Below, piece after piece: positions 1 to 8,321 of a DNA stretch of 13,662 bases. Location: NCBI GenBank assembly GCA_964408165.1, contig CAYOYH010000020.1, positions 1-13,662 of the forward strand, read 5' to 3'. Origin of the DNA: CAYOYH01 sp964408165. Its GTDB lineage: Bacteria > Patescibacteriota > Saccharimonadia > Saccharimonadales > CAYOYH01. Numbering within the stretch: position 1 is the first letter of the stretch; each line of letters begins with the position of its first letter. The notes beneath the pieces are model-generated. The model saw only the letters and a program-made list of their open reading frames with translations, did not search any database and was not told the DNA's origin. The position numbers and the translations under genes are program-made.

Positions 1-71
1 ACTACAAAGAAAATCCAGAGCTTGCTACAATAGAACTAGCGAAAGTTACGGAAAAATCGCATTTGGGGTGA
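1..71 (+). CDS. 3' end of an upstream gene (partial)
   Basis: The frame using positions 3-5 as a codon is open from the window edge to a TGA at 69-71 and encodes about 22 residues (ending KVTEKSHLG). The charged, helix-like composition looks like the C-terminus of a cytoplasmic enzyme, and the position directly ahead of the export operon would suit another glycosyltransferase, but too little is present to assign a family. It ends 52 bases before the next gene. Calling it coding rests only on the open frame and plausible composition. Confidence 0.5.
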   Translation, partial: YKENPELATIELAKVTEKSHLG

Positions 72-104
72 GACTTTGCGCCTCTGATAATAAATAAAGA
101 AGTG

Positions 105-113
105 TGGTACATT
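105..113 (+). promoter_or_regulatory. Putative extended -10 promoter for the export operon
   Basis: TGGTACATT fits an extended -10 element (TGn followed by TACATT at 108-113). It ends 10 nt before the permease ATG at 124, so the transcript would start at or within a few bases of the start codon. No convincing -35 box lies 16-18 nt upstream and no Shine-Dalgarno is present. The assignment is by eye. Confidence 0.4.
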
Positions 114-123
114 AGTTCAACGT

Positions 124-918
124 ATGTTGTTGGTAAAAAAAGAAAATCAGAGTCTCTTGAAAGAGATGGTGCGCACTGACTTCAAGTTACGCTATCAGAG
201 CTCGGTGCTGGGTTACGTTTGGTCGTTGCTGAAGCCATTGTTGCTGTTTACTGTTTTGTATTTAGTTTTTACAAAGCTTCTTAGGTTTGGCGGCTCACCG
301 ATAGCTTTGTTGCTCGGGATAGTGATGTGGAATTTCTTCGTAGAAGCCACTATGACTAGCGCGGGGGCTATCGTGTCAAAAGGGGATCTGATAAGAAAAA
401 TCAAAATACCAAAATACTTAATAATACTATCTTCTACAGTGTCGGCATTTATCAATCTTTTGCTGGGGTTGGTGGTGGTTTTCGTATTTATTATTCTTTT
501 CGGCTCTGGACTTAGCTGGTCAGCGCTTCTTCTTCCTCTAGTAATTGCTCAGGTGTATGTTTTTGCGCTGGGGGTTTCTTATTTTCTATCGGCGCTGTTT
601 GTACGCTTCAGAGATGTCATCTATATCTGGGAAGTGGTGCTACAGATGGGGTTTTTCTTAACGCCAATTCTGTACCCTGTCTCCCTGCTAGTAGAAACTG
701 TCGGCAAAGGCGTAGTTTTGAAGCTGATGATGCTCAACCCTATGGCACAAATGATTCAAGATGCGCGGGTATTGCTTATTGATCCAGCGATAGTTCAAAC
801 TTACGATGTTATGAACTCGCCCTGGTATTTCATACCAATAGCTACTGTAATACTCTCAATAATACTCGGCTGGGCTTATTTCAAGAAACAATCCCCTGAT
901 TTTGCGGAGAATATCTGA
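124..918 (+). CDS. wzm: ABC-2 type polysaccharide export permease (Wzm-like)
   Basis: This 264-residue integral membrane protein is the transmembrane half of an ABC exporter for lipid-linked polysaccharide. Six hydrophobic segments are visible at about residues 34-50, 58-76, 104-127, 134-158, 171-188 and 235-253. A cytoplasmic N-terminus (FKLRYQSSVLGYVWSLLKP) is typical of Wzm/TagG proteins, as are the RFRDV (161-165), LTPILYP (179-185) and LNPM (204-207) motifs and the FAENI C-terminus. Length matches the family. The ATG at 124 is the first start in the frame and agrees with family N-termini. The stop overlaps the next ATG (TGATG), so it is coupled to the ATPase gene with which it should form a 2+2 transporter. 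An O-antigen, teichoic-acid-like or capsular substrate cannot be told apart from this protein alone. Confidence 0.93.
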   Translation: MLLVKKENQSLLKEMVRTDFKLRYQSSVLGYVWSLLKPLLLFTVLYLVFTKLLRFGGSPIALLLGIVMWNFFVEATMTSAGAIVSKGDLIRKIKIPKYLIILSSTVSAFINLLLGLVVVFVFIILFGSGLSWSALLLPLVIAQVYVFALGVSYFLSALFVRFRDVIYIWEVVLQMGFFLTPILYPVSLLVETVGKGVVLKLMMLNPMAQMIQDARVLLIDPAIVQTYDVMNSPWYFIPIATVILSIILGWAYFKKQSPDFAENI

Positions 919-2137
919 TGAAAAGCAAGAAAACCAAAAAGGAAATAGCGATAAAAGTTACTGGCGTTAGCAAGGATTTTGTACTACCGCATGAAAAACA
1001 GAGCTCAGTAAAGCAAGCATTAATAAATTTCAAAGGTCGACGCACCAAAGAAACGCAACATGCTTTGAAAGACATCAGTTTCGAAGTGAAAAAAGGCGAA
1101 TTCTTCGGAATTGTAGGGCGTAACGGAAGTGGCAAGAGCACCTTGCTCAAAATTTTGGCGGGGATTTATCGTCCAACGGAGGGTGAGGTTGAAATTAAGG
1201 GGTCATTAGTGCCATTCATAGAGCTTGGGGTGGGCTTCAATTCAGAGCTTAGTGGCCGGGACAATGTTTTTCTAAACGGAGCGTTACTGGGCCTTAGTCG
1301 TCAGGAAATGGCGGAAATGTATGACGAGATCGTCGAATTCGCAGAGTTAGAACGGTTTATGGATCAAAAACTAAAAAACTACTCATCTGGCATGCAGGTG
1401 CGACTGGCATTTTCAATAGCAATTAAGGCAGAGAGCGACATCCTTTTGGTCGATGAAGTTTTAGCTGTCGGCGATGCCGATTTCCAACGAAAATGCTTTG
1501 ATTATTTTAAGAGTCTAAAAAAACAGAAAAAAACTGTCATATTTGTAAGTCATGACATGAATGCAGTGAGAGAATACTGTGAAAAAGCTATCCTTATCGA
1601 GAAAAGCAAGATGACTGTAGTCGGAACCGCAGAGGAAGTCGCTTCTCGGTATTCTAGAATGTTCATTGAAAGTGAGCACAAAAATCAAAATAATGAAACG
1701 GACGATAGTAGATGGGGGGATAAGAGCATATATTACACTTCAGTTAAAATAGAGAATCAAAACATAACAGAGTCATCTAAAAACGTTACTGTGACAGTAG
1801 AAGCGGTTGCGAAAAAGGACGTCGAGAGCCCTGTTTTCGGGTTTCTTATTAAGAATGCTGCGGGGGCACACATACTAGGGACGAATAATGACATCATGAA
1901 AATGAAAGCAGGCAATATCAACNNNNNNNNNNNNNNNNNNNNNNNNNNNNNNNNNNNNNNATATTTAACGACGGCAAACACTATGTAGACCCAGCAATTG
2001 TATATAATGGCGGCACTCGGACGGCAGATTGGTGGGAGGAGGCAGCCTCATTTAACGTATTCAGAGAACAAAAAACACCCTATATAGTCAACCCGGACAT
2101 TTCCTTGGGTTTTGAAAGAGTGAAACGTAATGATTAA
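918..2137 (+). CDS. wzt: ABC transporter ATPase with C-terminal carbohydrate-binding domain (Wzt-like), interrupted by N gap
   Basis: This is the ATPase partner of the permease. The nucleotide-binding domain spans about residues 12-250: Walker A GRNGSGKST (67-75), ABC signature YSSGMQ (155-160), Walker B ILLVDE (175-180) and H-loop H212. From about residue 265 a beta-rich extension begins, as in Wzt proteins that read the chain terminus before export. An N run at 1923-1960 cuts this domain. The frame entering the gap meets a false stop just after it. A different frame beyond the gap encodes a good Wzt-type C-terminus from 1961 (IFNDGKHYVDPAIVYNGG, later WWEEAASFNVF) to the TAA at 2135-2137. 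I therefore call one gene of roughly 406 residues whose recorded gap length is off by one base modulo three. GGAG at 906-909 lies 8 nt before the start. The end overlaps the FkbM gene by 8 nt. Confidence 0.88.
1923..1960. other. Assembly gap (38 N) inside wzt
   Basis: These 38 unknown bases break the Wzt carbohydrate-binding domain. The flanking ends do not overlap, so sequence is probably missing here (about a dozen codons). The recorded length cannot be exact, because restoring the reading frame needs 39 or another length equal to 0 modulo 3. Confidence 0.95.
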
Positions 2138-3038
2138 TCTAAATTCACAAAAAAATCGTATATATTATTCTCAGAACAGGGAGGATCTCATACTTGACGC
2201 ATTCTTCCCTGACGTTGAGAAGGGTTTTTATGTTGATATAGGGGCATATGACCCCGAAGAAGATTCAGCAACAAAGCTTTTTTATCTAAAGGGGTGGCGA
2301 GGGATAAATGTTGAACCTCAAGCAGCACGACATGAATTTTTTGAAGTGCATCGGAAAAGAGATGTAAATTTAAATGTCGGGGTAGATGTTAACGAGGGCA
2401 CACTAAAACTCAGGTCTTACAAGAATCAAGGTTTATCAACATTTAGTGAAGAGATGAAGAATATTTACAAAACAAAACCAGTAGAGGGCGGCACAGAAAC
2501 TTACACAGACGTGGAGGTTACGGTAAAGCCACTCAGTAAGATTTTTAAGGAATGCAAGGTTAATAAAATTCATTTTATGAAAATTGATGTGGAGGGCTAT
2601 GAAGGGCAGGTTCTCAGAAGTAACGATTGGAAAAAATATCGACCAGAAGTTCTTTGTATTGAAGCAAATCACATCATAAATGACTGGGAGGATGAATTAT
2701 ATAAAAATAATTATGGACTAGTCTTTTTTGATGGTCTGAACAAGTATTATGCGGACGCATCAACTAATAGAAAAGGGACATTTGATTATGTTAACCACAT
2801 AGTTTTAGAGCGTGGCGGAGGGTTAAGTTTTAACGATTTCAACAACTTAGCTAAAGGTAACCAGAAAATTAGCGAACTCAATAAAGTGATCGCCAGTGCT
2901 GATGTCGAGTTAACAAAAAAAGCTGATAGAAACAGCACGCTCAAGCAACAAGTCGATGAGATGAAGGGGGTAAGAAACGCAACAAATCATCTAATTCAAC
3001 AAATTAAGATTTTTATTAAGAGAGAACATACGCGATGA
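2130..3038 (+). CDS. FkbM-family SAM-dependent methyltransferase with C-terminal coiled coil
   Basis: The 302-residue product matches the FkbM O-methyltransferase fold. A SAM-binding motif GFYVDIGAYDP lies at 32-42, an acidic loop NVEP at 60-63, and the strand-turn FMKIDVEGYE at 149-158, the family's most recognisable signature. FkbM enzymes near polysaccharide genes usually O-methylate a sugar residue. After about residue 240 the FkbM domain ends and a polar helix follows (243-297) with a plausible heptad pattern (a/d positions I247, L250, I254, L261, L271, V275, M278, I289, I292), finishing in a basic, amphipathic IKIFIKREHTR tail. This extension is unusual for the family. The start overlaps the wzt stop by 8 nt and the stop overlaps the next ATG (ATGA), so it is embedded in the operon. 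A methylating chain-terminator role is inferred from this placement. Confidence 0.88.
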   Translation: MINLNSQKNRIYYSQNREDLILDAFFPDVEKGFYVDIGAYDPEEDSATKLFYLKGWRGINVEPQAARHEFFEVHRKRDVNLNVGVDVNEGTLKLRSYKNQGLSTFSEEMKNIYKTKPVEGGTETYTDVEVTVKPLSKIFKECKVNKIHFMKIDVEGYEGQVLRSNDWKKYRPEVLCIEANHIINDWEDELYKNNYGLVFFDGLNKYYADASTNRKGTFDYVNHIVLERGGGLSFNDFNNLAKGNQKISELNKVIASADVELTKKADRNSTLKQQVDEMKGVRNATNHLIQQIKIFIKREHTR

Positions 3039-4300
3039 GTAGAAAGGGCATGCTTTATATAGACGTAACGCAACTTGTTCATTGGACGGGGAGATTAACA
3101 GGCATCCCAAGAGTAATGAATGAATTGAGCGTGCGATTCATGAAAAAAGAAAAAACACAGTTTGTAATTTGGGATGAATTGTACGGTGCGTATAGAGTTA
3201 TTGACATCAAGAAAACATTAGATAACAGGGGAAAGAGAATATATTATTTTCCTGAGGGCAGTAAGACCTTCGCCAATAATGCACACAGCATTACTCTTAA
3301 AATCGCAAATAAACTGAAATCTAGTGTCATTCCTGTTCCGGGAGCGATAATAACAAAATTAAGTAAAGATGGCGGAGGCATGAATACCGTAGAGATAAAT
3401 AATCACGATACAGTATTTGTTCTGTGGGGAGAGCAGTCGTCAAACAGGTTTATTGCATATATTGAACTTCTTCACGCAGAAGGCGTTTCGATAGTACAGC
3501 TTTCTTACGACATGTTGCCATTAGTCACCCCTCAGTACTCAGGTCATTCAACGGAGAGCATGAGTAAATACTCTAAACTCATCTTTCCTCTGTGTAGTCT
3601 AATCATGGCAATTTCAGAAAGCACAAAAAAAGACATAGAAACGTGGATGGCTAATCAAAAACTTAGAGTTCCCAGAGTAGAAGTATTTCGACTTGGAGAT
3701 GATTTTAATTTCTCTAAGCCGAAAAAACCTACCAACGTTGATTTTGTGAACGGTGGCTTGAGCGGTAAAGATTATGTGCTATCGGTCGGAACAATTGAAG
3801 CCAGAAAGAACCACACACTCCTTTATTACGTGTATAAGCTTGCATGTCAGAAAAAAATTGAGTTACCCAAACTTATTATTGTTGGGAGGCGCGGCTGGAA
3901 AGCAGATGATATTTTTGACTTGATGACTTCTGACCCACAGACAAAAAATAAATTCGTGATTCTGACCGACACCTCTGACGAAGAACTTTCCTGGTTGTAC
4001 AAAAACAGCATTCTTAGCGTATACCCAAGCTTTTACGAAGGGTGGGGTTTACCTGTTGCCGAAAGCATTGCTCACGGCACGCCGTGTGTGGCTAGTAATA
4101 GCTCGAGCATCCCCGAAATAGCGGGTGACATTATCGATTATTTTCATCCTACATCGACGGATCAATGCCTTGATAAGTTGGTGGAACATTTGCAGCCAAA
4201 AAAACAGAAGGAAGATATAATGAAACTGAGGAAGTATAATACAACTACCTGGGATCAATCATTCGATCAGGTGGAAGCATGCTTAAGGGAGGCCTCGTGA
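3035..4300 (+). CDS. GT4-family glycosyltransferase (probable mannosyltransferase)
   Basis: This 421-residue protein is a GT-B fold, retaining-type glycosyltransferase. The N-terminal domain opens with YIDVTQL and TGIPRVMNEL (22-31), a motif seen in bacterial GT4 mannosyltransferases. The C-terminal Glycos_transf_1 domain starts near residue 245 with YVLSVGTIEARKNH (247-260) and contains IIVGRRGW. Its nucleotide-sugar site has YEGWGLPVAE, giving the E-x7-E pair E335/E343, then the HGTPCVASNSSSIPEI loop. No membrane segments or signal peptide are seen, so it should act at the inner face of the membrane on a lipid-linked acceptor. It overlaps FkbM by 4 nt (ATGA). The neighbouring GDP-mannose genes make GDP-mannose the likeliest donor, but this is not shown by the sequence. 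Confidence 0.9.
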   Translation: MSRKGMLYIDVTQLVHWTGRLTGIPRVMNELSVRFMKKEKTQFVIWDELYGAYRVIDIKKTLDNRGKRIYYFPEGSKTFANNAHSITLKIANKLKSSVIPVPGAIITKLSKDGGGMNTVEINNHDTVFVLWGEQSSNRFIAYIELLHAEGVSIVQLSYDMLPLVTPQYSGHSTESMSKYSKLIFPLCSLIMAISESTKKDIETWMANQKLRVPRVEVFRLGDDFNFSKPKKPTNVDFVNGGLSGKDYVLSVGTIEARKNHTLLYYVYKLACQKKIELPKLIIVGRRGWKADDIFDLMTSDPQTKNKFVILTDTSDEELSWLYKNSILSVYPSFYEGWGLPVAESIAHGTPCVASNSSSIPEIAGDIIDYFHPTSTDQCLDKLVEHLQPKKQKEDIMKLRKYNTTTWDQSFDQVEACLREAS

Positions 4301-5454
4301 GCAATAAACAGATAAAAGTATTACATTTTAGTACGCATAATGAAGAATGCGGTATCGGCAAATATCAAGAAATGTTCCTAGAGACTATGGCTGAGCAAGA
4401 GAATATAGACAACGCATTTTTCCCGGTATCACCAAACCAGACAAAACGAATGGATAAAAAAGCATTGTCCAAAGTGTTGACGTTTCTGGAAGAACAGTTA
4501 GGTGGCTATGACATTCTGCATATACAGCATGAGTTCTCATTTTATAGCGGAGACGAACTCAAGCAAATAGTTGAAATGGCGAAACGGCTACATAAAAAGG
4601 TAGTTATCACGGTACACACATCACCTAATGTTGTGGATAGGCAGCATAAAATAGGAGGAGTAGGTCCACGTAGTTGGGTTTTATATCTCAAAAATATCCG
4701 CAGAAGACGGATGTTTTTCAGGCAGTTCACATCTCCGTTGCAAAAAGCAGATATAATAATTCTTCACAATGAAATTACCAAGCAAGCTTTAGTTGAGCTA
4801 GGGGTAAATGAGCATAAAATGTACAAACTTGTTATTCCAGTCCCAGCTGTCAATTTAACGAAGAAAACTACCGAAATACAAAAAGCATTAAGCATAGAAG
4901 AGGGAGATATAGTCTATTGTGTTGTGGGGTTCATGCATAAATATAAAGGGCTATTTGATGCGGTTAAAGCATTAAGCTACTTACCTGAGAATTATAAATT
5001 AGCCATAGTGGGTGGGTTACACCCTTACACTGATGATGTTGGAATATACAACAAGGTAACTGATAAAATTAACGCTCTTGGCCTTATCAACAGAGTATAT
5101 ATCACGGGTTTTGTTCAAGATGACGCCGATATGAATGCGTTAATACGTGAATGTGACATGTGCGTCTACCCGTATGATAGGGAATATTATTCAAATGTTT
5201 CATCTGCCGCGCTTAATAATTCATTCGCAAACCATATGCCAGTTATAGCGTATCCAACCGAATCATTCAAAGAGCTAAACGGTCTAGTGCCTGGTTCGTT
5301 GGTATTAACGAGTACGTTTAGCTATTATGAACTTGCCAGAAAAATTGAAAGCCTAGATTTATTGACATCGCGAGAAAGATCAGTAGAATTTGCAGAAATG
5401 AATTCATACTACAAGATGACAAGGGAACTAGAGGAAATTTATAAAAGCCTCTAA
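4297..5454 (+). CDS. GT4-family glycosyltransferase, second
   Basis: A GT-B glycosyltransferase of 385 residues from the GTG at 4297. This start is preferred because it makes a GTGA overlap like its neighbours and has AAGGGAGG at 4285-4292. An ATG at 4279 would add six residues. Counting from the GTG, the N-terminal domain shows ECGIGKY (17-23) and DILHIQHEF (72-80), both typical of GT4 enzymes. The C-terminal domain starts near 205 with GFMHKYKG (211-218), then LAIVGG, YITGF and VYPYDREYYS. In the usual E-x7-E region the second acidic residue appears to be alanine (REYYSNVSSA), so it belongs to a GT4 subgroup with a modified donor site or is more divergent. It is the last gene of the export operon and faces a gene on the opposite strand 38 nt downstream. 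Confidence 0.87.
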   Translation: MSNKQIKVLHFSTHNEECGIGKYQEMFLETMAEQENIDNAFFPVSPNQTKRMDKKALSKVLTFLEEQLGGYDILHIQHEFSFYSGDELKQIVEMAKRLHKKVVITVHTSPNVVDRQHKIGGVGPRSWVLYLKNIRRRRMFFRQFTSPLQKADIIILHNEITKQALVELGVNEHKMYKLVIPVPAVNLTKKTTEIQKALSIEEGDIVYCVVGFMHKYKGLFDAVKALSYLPENYKLAIVGGLHPYTDDVGIYNKVTDKINALGLINRVYITGFVQDDADMNALIRECDMCVYPYDREYYSNVSSAALNNSFANHMPVIAYPTESFKELNGLVPGSLVLTSTFSYYELARKIESLDLLTSRERSVEFAEMNSYYKMTRELEEIYKSL

Positions 5455-5492
5455 TTGTAGAGTCGATTAGTCGAGCTATGCACTACCAGGTA

Positions 5493-7646
5493 CTACTCTG
5501 TAACTTTATAATGGAACGTAAGGCCTGCGTTGCCTAGCCAGTGATTATTTTCAGACACCAAAACATAATTTTCATTAAGATTTGTTTGCGTACTCCCTCG
5601 TATCCAAAATTCAAAAGTAGCTACCCCTCCCGGCTCAACGACACTCTCGCTCATTTCAGCTGGCCTATTGCAGGCAATCCAACTATCGTCGCAGACAATC
5701 GAGGGTGAGTTTATTGGGGAGTTTGTAGCTAGGCGTACTGGGTTTAGCCCATTATTCCTCCAGGATTTACCTGATAAGTTGCGTACTGTCACCGAAACAA
5801 ATCGCTTCTCATGCAGACTAAGATTGTTTGTGGGCGCTGCAGTGATTTTAGTTTCGTCAATGTAGCTTGTTTGTGACAGAATGTTCCAGGGAGTGCTAGG
5901 TGTGTTAATGACGTATTTCGTCTGCATCAGGGGATTGTCTATCCAGTGCAAATTTTCTTGAAGTAGTCTGTATTTTTCAAGAAACTCTGTTCCAAATTCA
6001 ACAAACGGCGTTGTAATCCAAAATTCAAATGTAGCAATTTCACCCGGGCTTACTGTCAGCTCCGTCATATCGGCAGGCCTATTACAACTTATCCAAGTGC
6101 TGTCGCACAATGGACTTATCTCATTGTTTAATTTACCAATCCTTAAAGGGTTCGTACTGTCTCTTTCCCATGAATCAGTCCCAATATTTTCAACTTTGTA
6201 CACGACATAATATCGAGTTCCGTTTTTCAACGAATCCCTAGTGACCTGATTAGTTTTCGCGTTATTAGTGTAGAATTTTTCTGAAATGAAAACTCCATAT
6301 AACGGACGAGGAGTGACTGCAATTGAATAGTACAAGCCTACGGAGGGGAACCAAAGGCGCCCTTCTTCAAGAAGGTTGAAGTATTCGTTGTGTACACCTT
6401 TTTGTGCTGGCGCCTCTATCCAGAATTCGAACGTTGCATTGTCGCCTGGAGAAATCGTTGCCTCATTTGCCTCTGCCGGCCTGTTACAACTAATCCAGCT
6501 TGGATCACAGAATTCACTAGTACGATTATTCGGTTTTATTGTTGCTAATCTCAACCCTCCGCCCCACACTCTGTTACCGGTGTTTCTCACTACTAAATGT
6601 AGGTAGATTCGATCATCATACTGCATGCCTAGGGCATGATTTGATATAGCCTCGGTCATAGTTTCATCTGTAAATGCTTTCTGACTGACAACAGACCAAG
6701 AGTAATCGGATGCTCCAATAGTTGAACCAAACCAATCAGTAAATATTCGCCAGAAGTTACGATTACCATATGAACTACAAGCGTCACCTGAGCCGTACAA
6801 ATTATTTAAGGCAGCTTGGTTTGGCTGGTAGGGAGTGAAGTTGTATAAAGAAGCGGTAGCTTGGTTTTCTATGAACACGGTTGAGCTGCCACAGCCTGGA
6901 TTTGGGTGGTATCTGACAGAATTGTTTATGCCGGCTCTGTGGCTGCCAGCAGCGAGATGAGGAGTTTGACGCTCAAAATTGAACTGCCAGGCGGTGTTGT
7001 ACACTTGATTGTGAAAACCGAAAAATCTGGACGCACAATCAGCTCCATCAGGGCAACCGTAGCCAGCAGCAGAGCGGAACTGAATTTCCACCGGCCAGTC
7101 GTCAGTTACAAGTATTTGTTCTTTTTGGAGTTTTACAAGTAGTACTTGCGGATTAATGTTTTGACTTTGAGCGGCGTTGTATATTATCTGGGCCGCTGAT
7201 ATTGCGCCATCGGGGATTGGTCGACCCCTTAGGTTGTTAGCTTTAGTAGTGGTGTTTTCATAATACTCATTAAGGCAGACATACGGCGGACCATGAACAA
7301 GATCAGTAGAGCTAAGTGCTGCAAACTGGGCTCTTGTACCTGTCCAACCTGGATCGTTGCGAGGGGTAAAGGGCGAAGGTTCGCTACCATCTGTATCGCA
7401 TCTACCGCTAATTCCATCTGGTTTACCTCTGTTATCTAGCATATCATCAAGGAAGTTTTGTATTTCAACAACAGTCATCGTGGTTGGGTCATAGAAAATA
7501 CTGTCGTCTATGATATTTCCTGGATTAAAGGCACCCCCTACGAGTGCATCAGCCGGTGAGCGGTTTATAAATACCGTGGCTATAAAAAGAGGTAGTAAAA
7601 ACACTGAAAGAGCTAAATATTTCCAGTGGCTTCTTGTTGTATTCAC
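5493..7646 (-). CDS. Secreted surface protein with three Ig-like repeats
   Basis: A 717-residue exported protein starting at a GTG (7646-7644) that overlaps the preceding stop as GTGA. Residues 1-35 form a signal peptide: basic start, hydrophobic core from about 11 to 27, likely cleavage after ADA. Residues 36-310 form a domain I recognise from secreted proteins of actinobacteria and Saccharibacteria but cannot name. It begins FNPGNIIDDSIFYD and holds INPQVLLVKLQKEQ (164-177), which recalls lysozyme or transglycosylase helices, then SAAGYGCPD and FWRIFTDWFG. Three beta-sandwich repeats follow (about 317-443, 448-580, 586-716). Each carries a C-x6-C pair in a CDxxWIxCNRPA motif (C380/C387, C514/C521, C652/C659) and an FEFWI strand. 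There is no LPXTG or C-terminal anchor. Cell-wall binding or remodelling is possible; no function is demonstrated. Confidence 0.85.
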   Translation of the reverse strand: MNTTRSHWKYLALSVFLLPLFIATVFINRSPADALVGGAFNPGNIIDDSIFYDPTTMTVVEIQNFLDDMLDNRGKPDGISGRCDTDGSEPSPFTPRNDPGWTGTRAQFAALSSTDLVHGPPYVCLNEYYENTTTKANNLRGRPIPDGAISAAQIIYNAAQSQNINPQVLLVKLQKEQILVTDDWPVEIQFRSAAGYGCPDGADCASRFFGFHNQVYNTAWQFNFERQTPHLAAGSHRAGINNSVRYHPNPGCGSSTVFIENQATASLYNFTPYQPNQAALNNLYGSGDACSSYGNRNFWRIFTDWFGSTIGASDYSWSVVSQKAFTDETMTEAISNHALGMQYDDRIYLHLVVRNTGNRVWGGGLRLATIKPNNRTSEFCDPSWISCNRPAEANEATISPGDNATFEFWIEAPAQKGVHNEYFNLLEEGRLWFPSVGLYYSIAVTPRPLYGVFISEKFYTNNAKTNQVTRDSLKNGTRYYVVYKVENIGTDSWERDSTNPLRIGKLNNEISPLCDSTWISCNRPADMTELTVSPGEIATFEFWITTPFVEFGTEFLEKYRLLQENLHWIDNPLMQTKYVINTPSTPWNILSQTSYIDETKITAAPTNNLSLHEKRFVSVTVRNLSGKSWRNNGLNPVRLATNSPINSPSIVCDDSWIACNRPAEMSESVVEPGGVATFEFWIRGSTQTNLNENYVLVSENNHWLGNAGLTFHYKVTE

Positions 7647-8191
7647 GGGATAGCCACCTCAGTGGCTGAACTAACACCCTCGGACCTATCCGATACATAG
7701 CTGACGGTAACGCTATGGTTTCCGGAATCGAGCTGCGAAACAGGTATAACTAGCAAACCACAGCCAGTAGTGGAAGCGCTAGGCACGGCAGAACTTTGTT
7801 CAGTAGTAGACTTTCCAGATGCAATGTTGGTCACAGTGGCTGTGCAACTTCCGCCAGTCTCTACGACTGGCGCATAAGCGCTAATTTCTAAATTATCACC
7901 AAAAATACCAGCGTAGACTATCATAGGTGTAATTTGCTGTCTCTTGTTTGCGCTAGGCGAAGTAACACGGTTTTCATTCCTCTCGATGACTGTAGCTTTT
8001 TCATTAATCGGCACATCTGAGTCAGTAGAGCTTGAATTTTCTGTGACCACTGGATTGGAGGTGTTTGTAACATCGCTTTGGGCAGTATTGCCAGTTGAAT
8101 CATTAGCCCCTAAAATCGCGAACCCCACAGCCAGCAAAGCGACCATTGTCGCCAAGGATAGAAACAGTATTTTTTTATATTTTTTACTCAT
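7643..8191 (-). CDS. Membrane-anchored surface protein of unknown function
   Basis: I do not recognise a named family. The ATG at 8191 gives 182 residues starting MSKKYKK. A longer frame reaches 8248, but the chosen start places a basic stretch before a single hydrophobic segment (about residues 8-28, ILFLSLATMVALLAVGFAIL), as expected of a signal anchor, and leaves room for the promoter at 8219-8224. A Ser/Thr/Asn-rich linker (about 29-80) follows. The C-terminal half looks like a small beta-sandwich (ITPMIVYAGIFGDNLEISAY onward) with two cysteines that could pair. The stop overlaps the GTG of the 717-residue secreted protein, so the two are translated together and probably act together outside the membrane. 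It is transcribed against the polysaccharide genes on both sides. Confidence 0.72.
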   Translation of the reverse strand: MSKKYKKILFLSLATMVALLAVGFAILGANDSTGNTAQSDVTNTSNPVVTENSSSTDSDVPINEKATVIERNENRVTSPSANKRQQITPMIVYAGIFGDNLEISAYAPVVETGGSCTATVTNIASGKSTTEQSSAVPSASTTGCGLLVIPVSQLDSGNHSVTVSYVSDRSEGVSSATEVAIP

Positions 8192-8218
8192 TTTTGTTTT
8201 GGTGATTTCGTGAGCGTA

Positions 8219-8224
8219 ATTATA
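8219..8224 (-). promoter_or_regulatory. Extended -10 promoter of the surface-protein pair
   Basis: On the minus strand this is a perfect TATAAT preceded by TGT, giving an extended -10 (TGnTATAAT). A weak -35-like TTGGTT lies about 18 nt further upstream (8243-8248). Transcription would begin near 8212, leaving about 20 nt before the ATG at 8191. That leader is A-rich and has no Shine-Dalgarno. Confidence 0.6.
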
Positions 8225-8321
8225 ACATATCACCATAAGCAAAACCAAATTTTCGCAAGATGCGATAAACTAATTAAGATTAAAGCAATTTCGCACCGAC
8301 ACACCAGAAGGAAAAGTGGGG

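Noticed and set aside
1961..2137. A separate small gene after the first N gap
   Set aside because: The translation is a Wzt C-terminus without its own start codon; one gene broken by a mis-sized gap is simpler.
5455..5492. Bidirectional terminator between the convergent genes
   Set aside because: Only 4-5 bp symmetric pieces (for example TCGATTAGTCGA) are present, with no stable stem and no T run on either strand.
6376..7142. Plus-strand open frames across the large surface-protein gene
   Set aside because: They are antisense to a well-supported 717-residue gene with a signal peptide and repeats, and their translations show no domain features.
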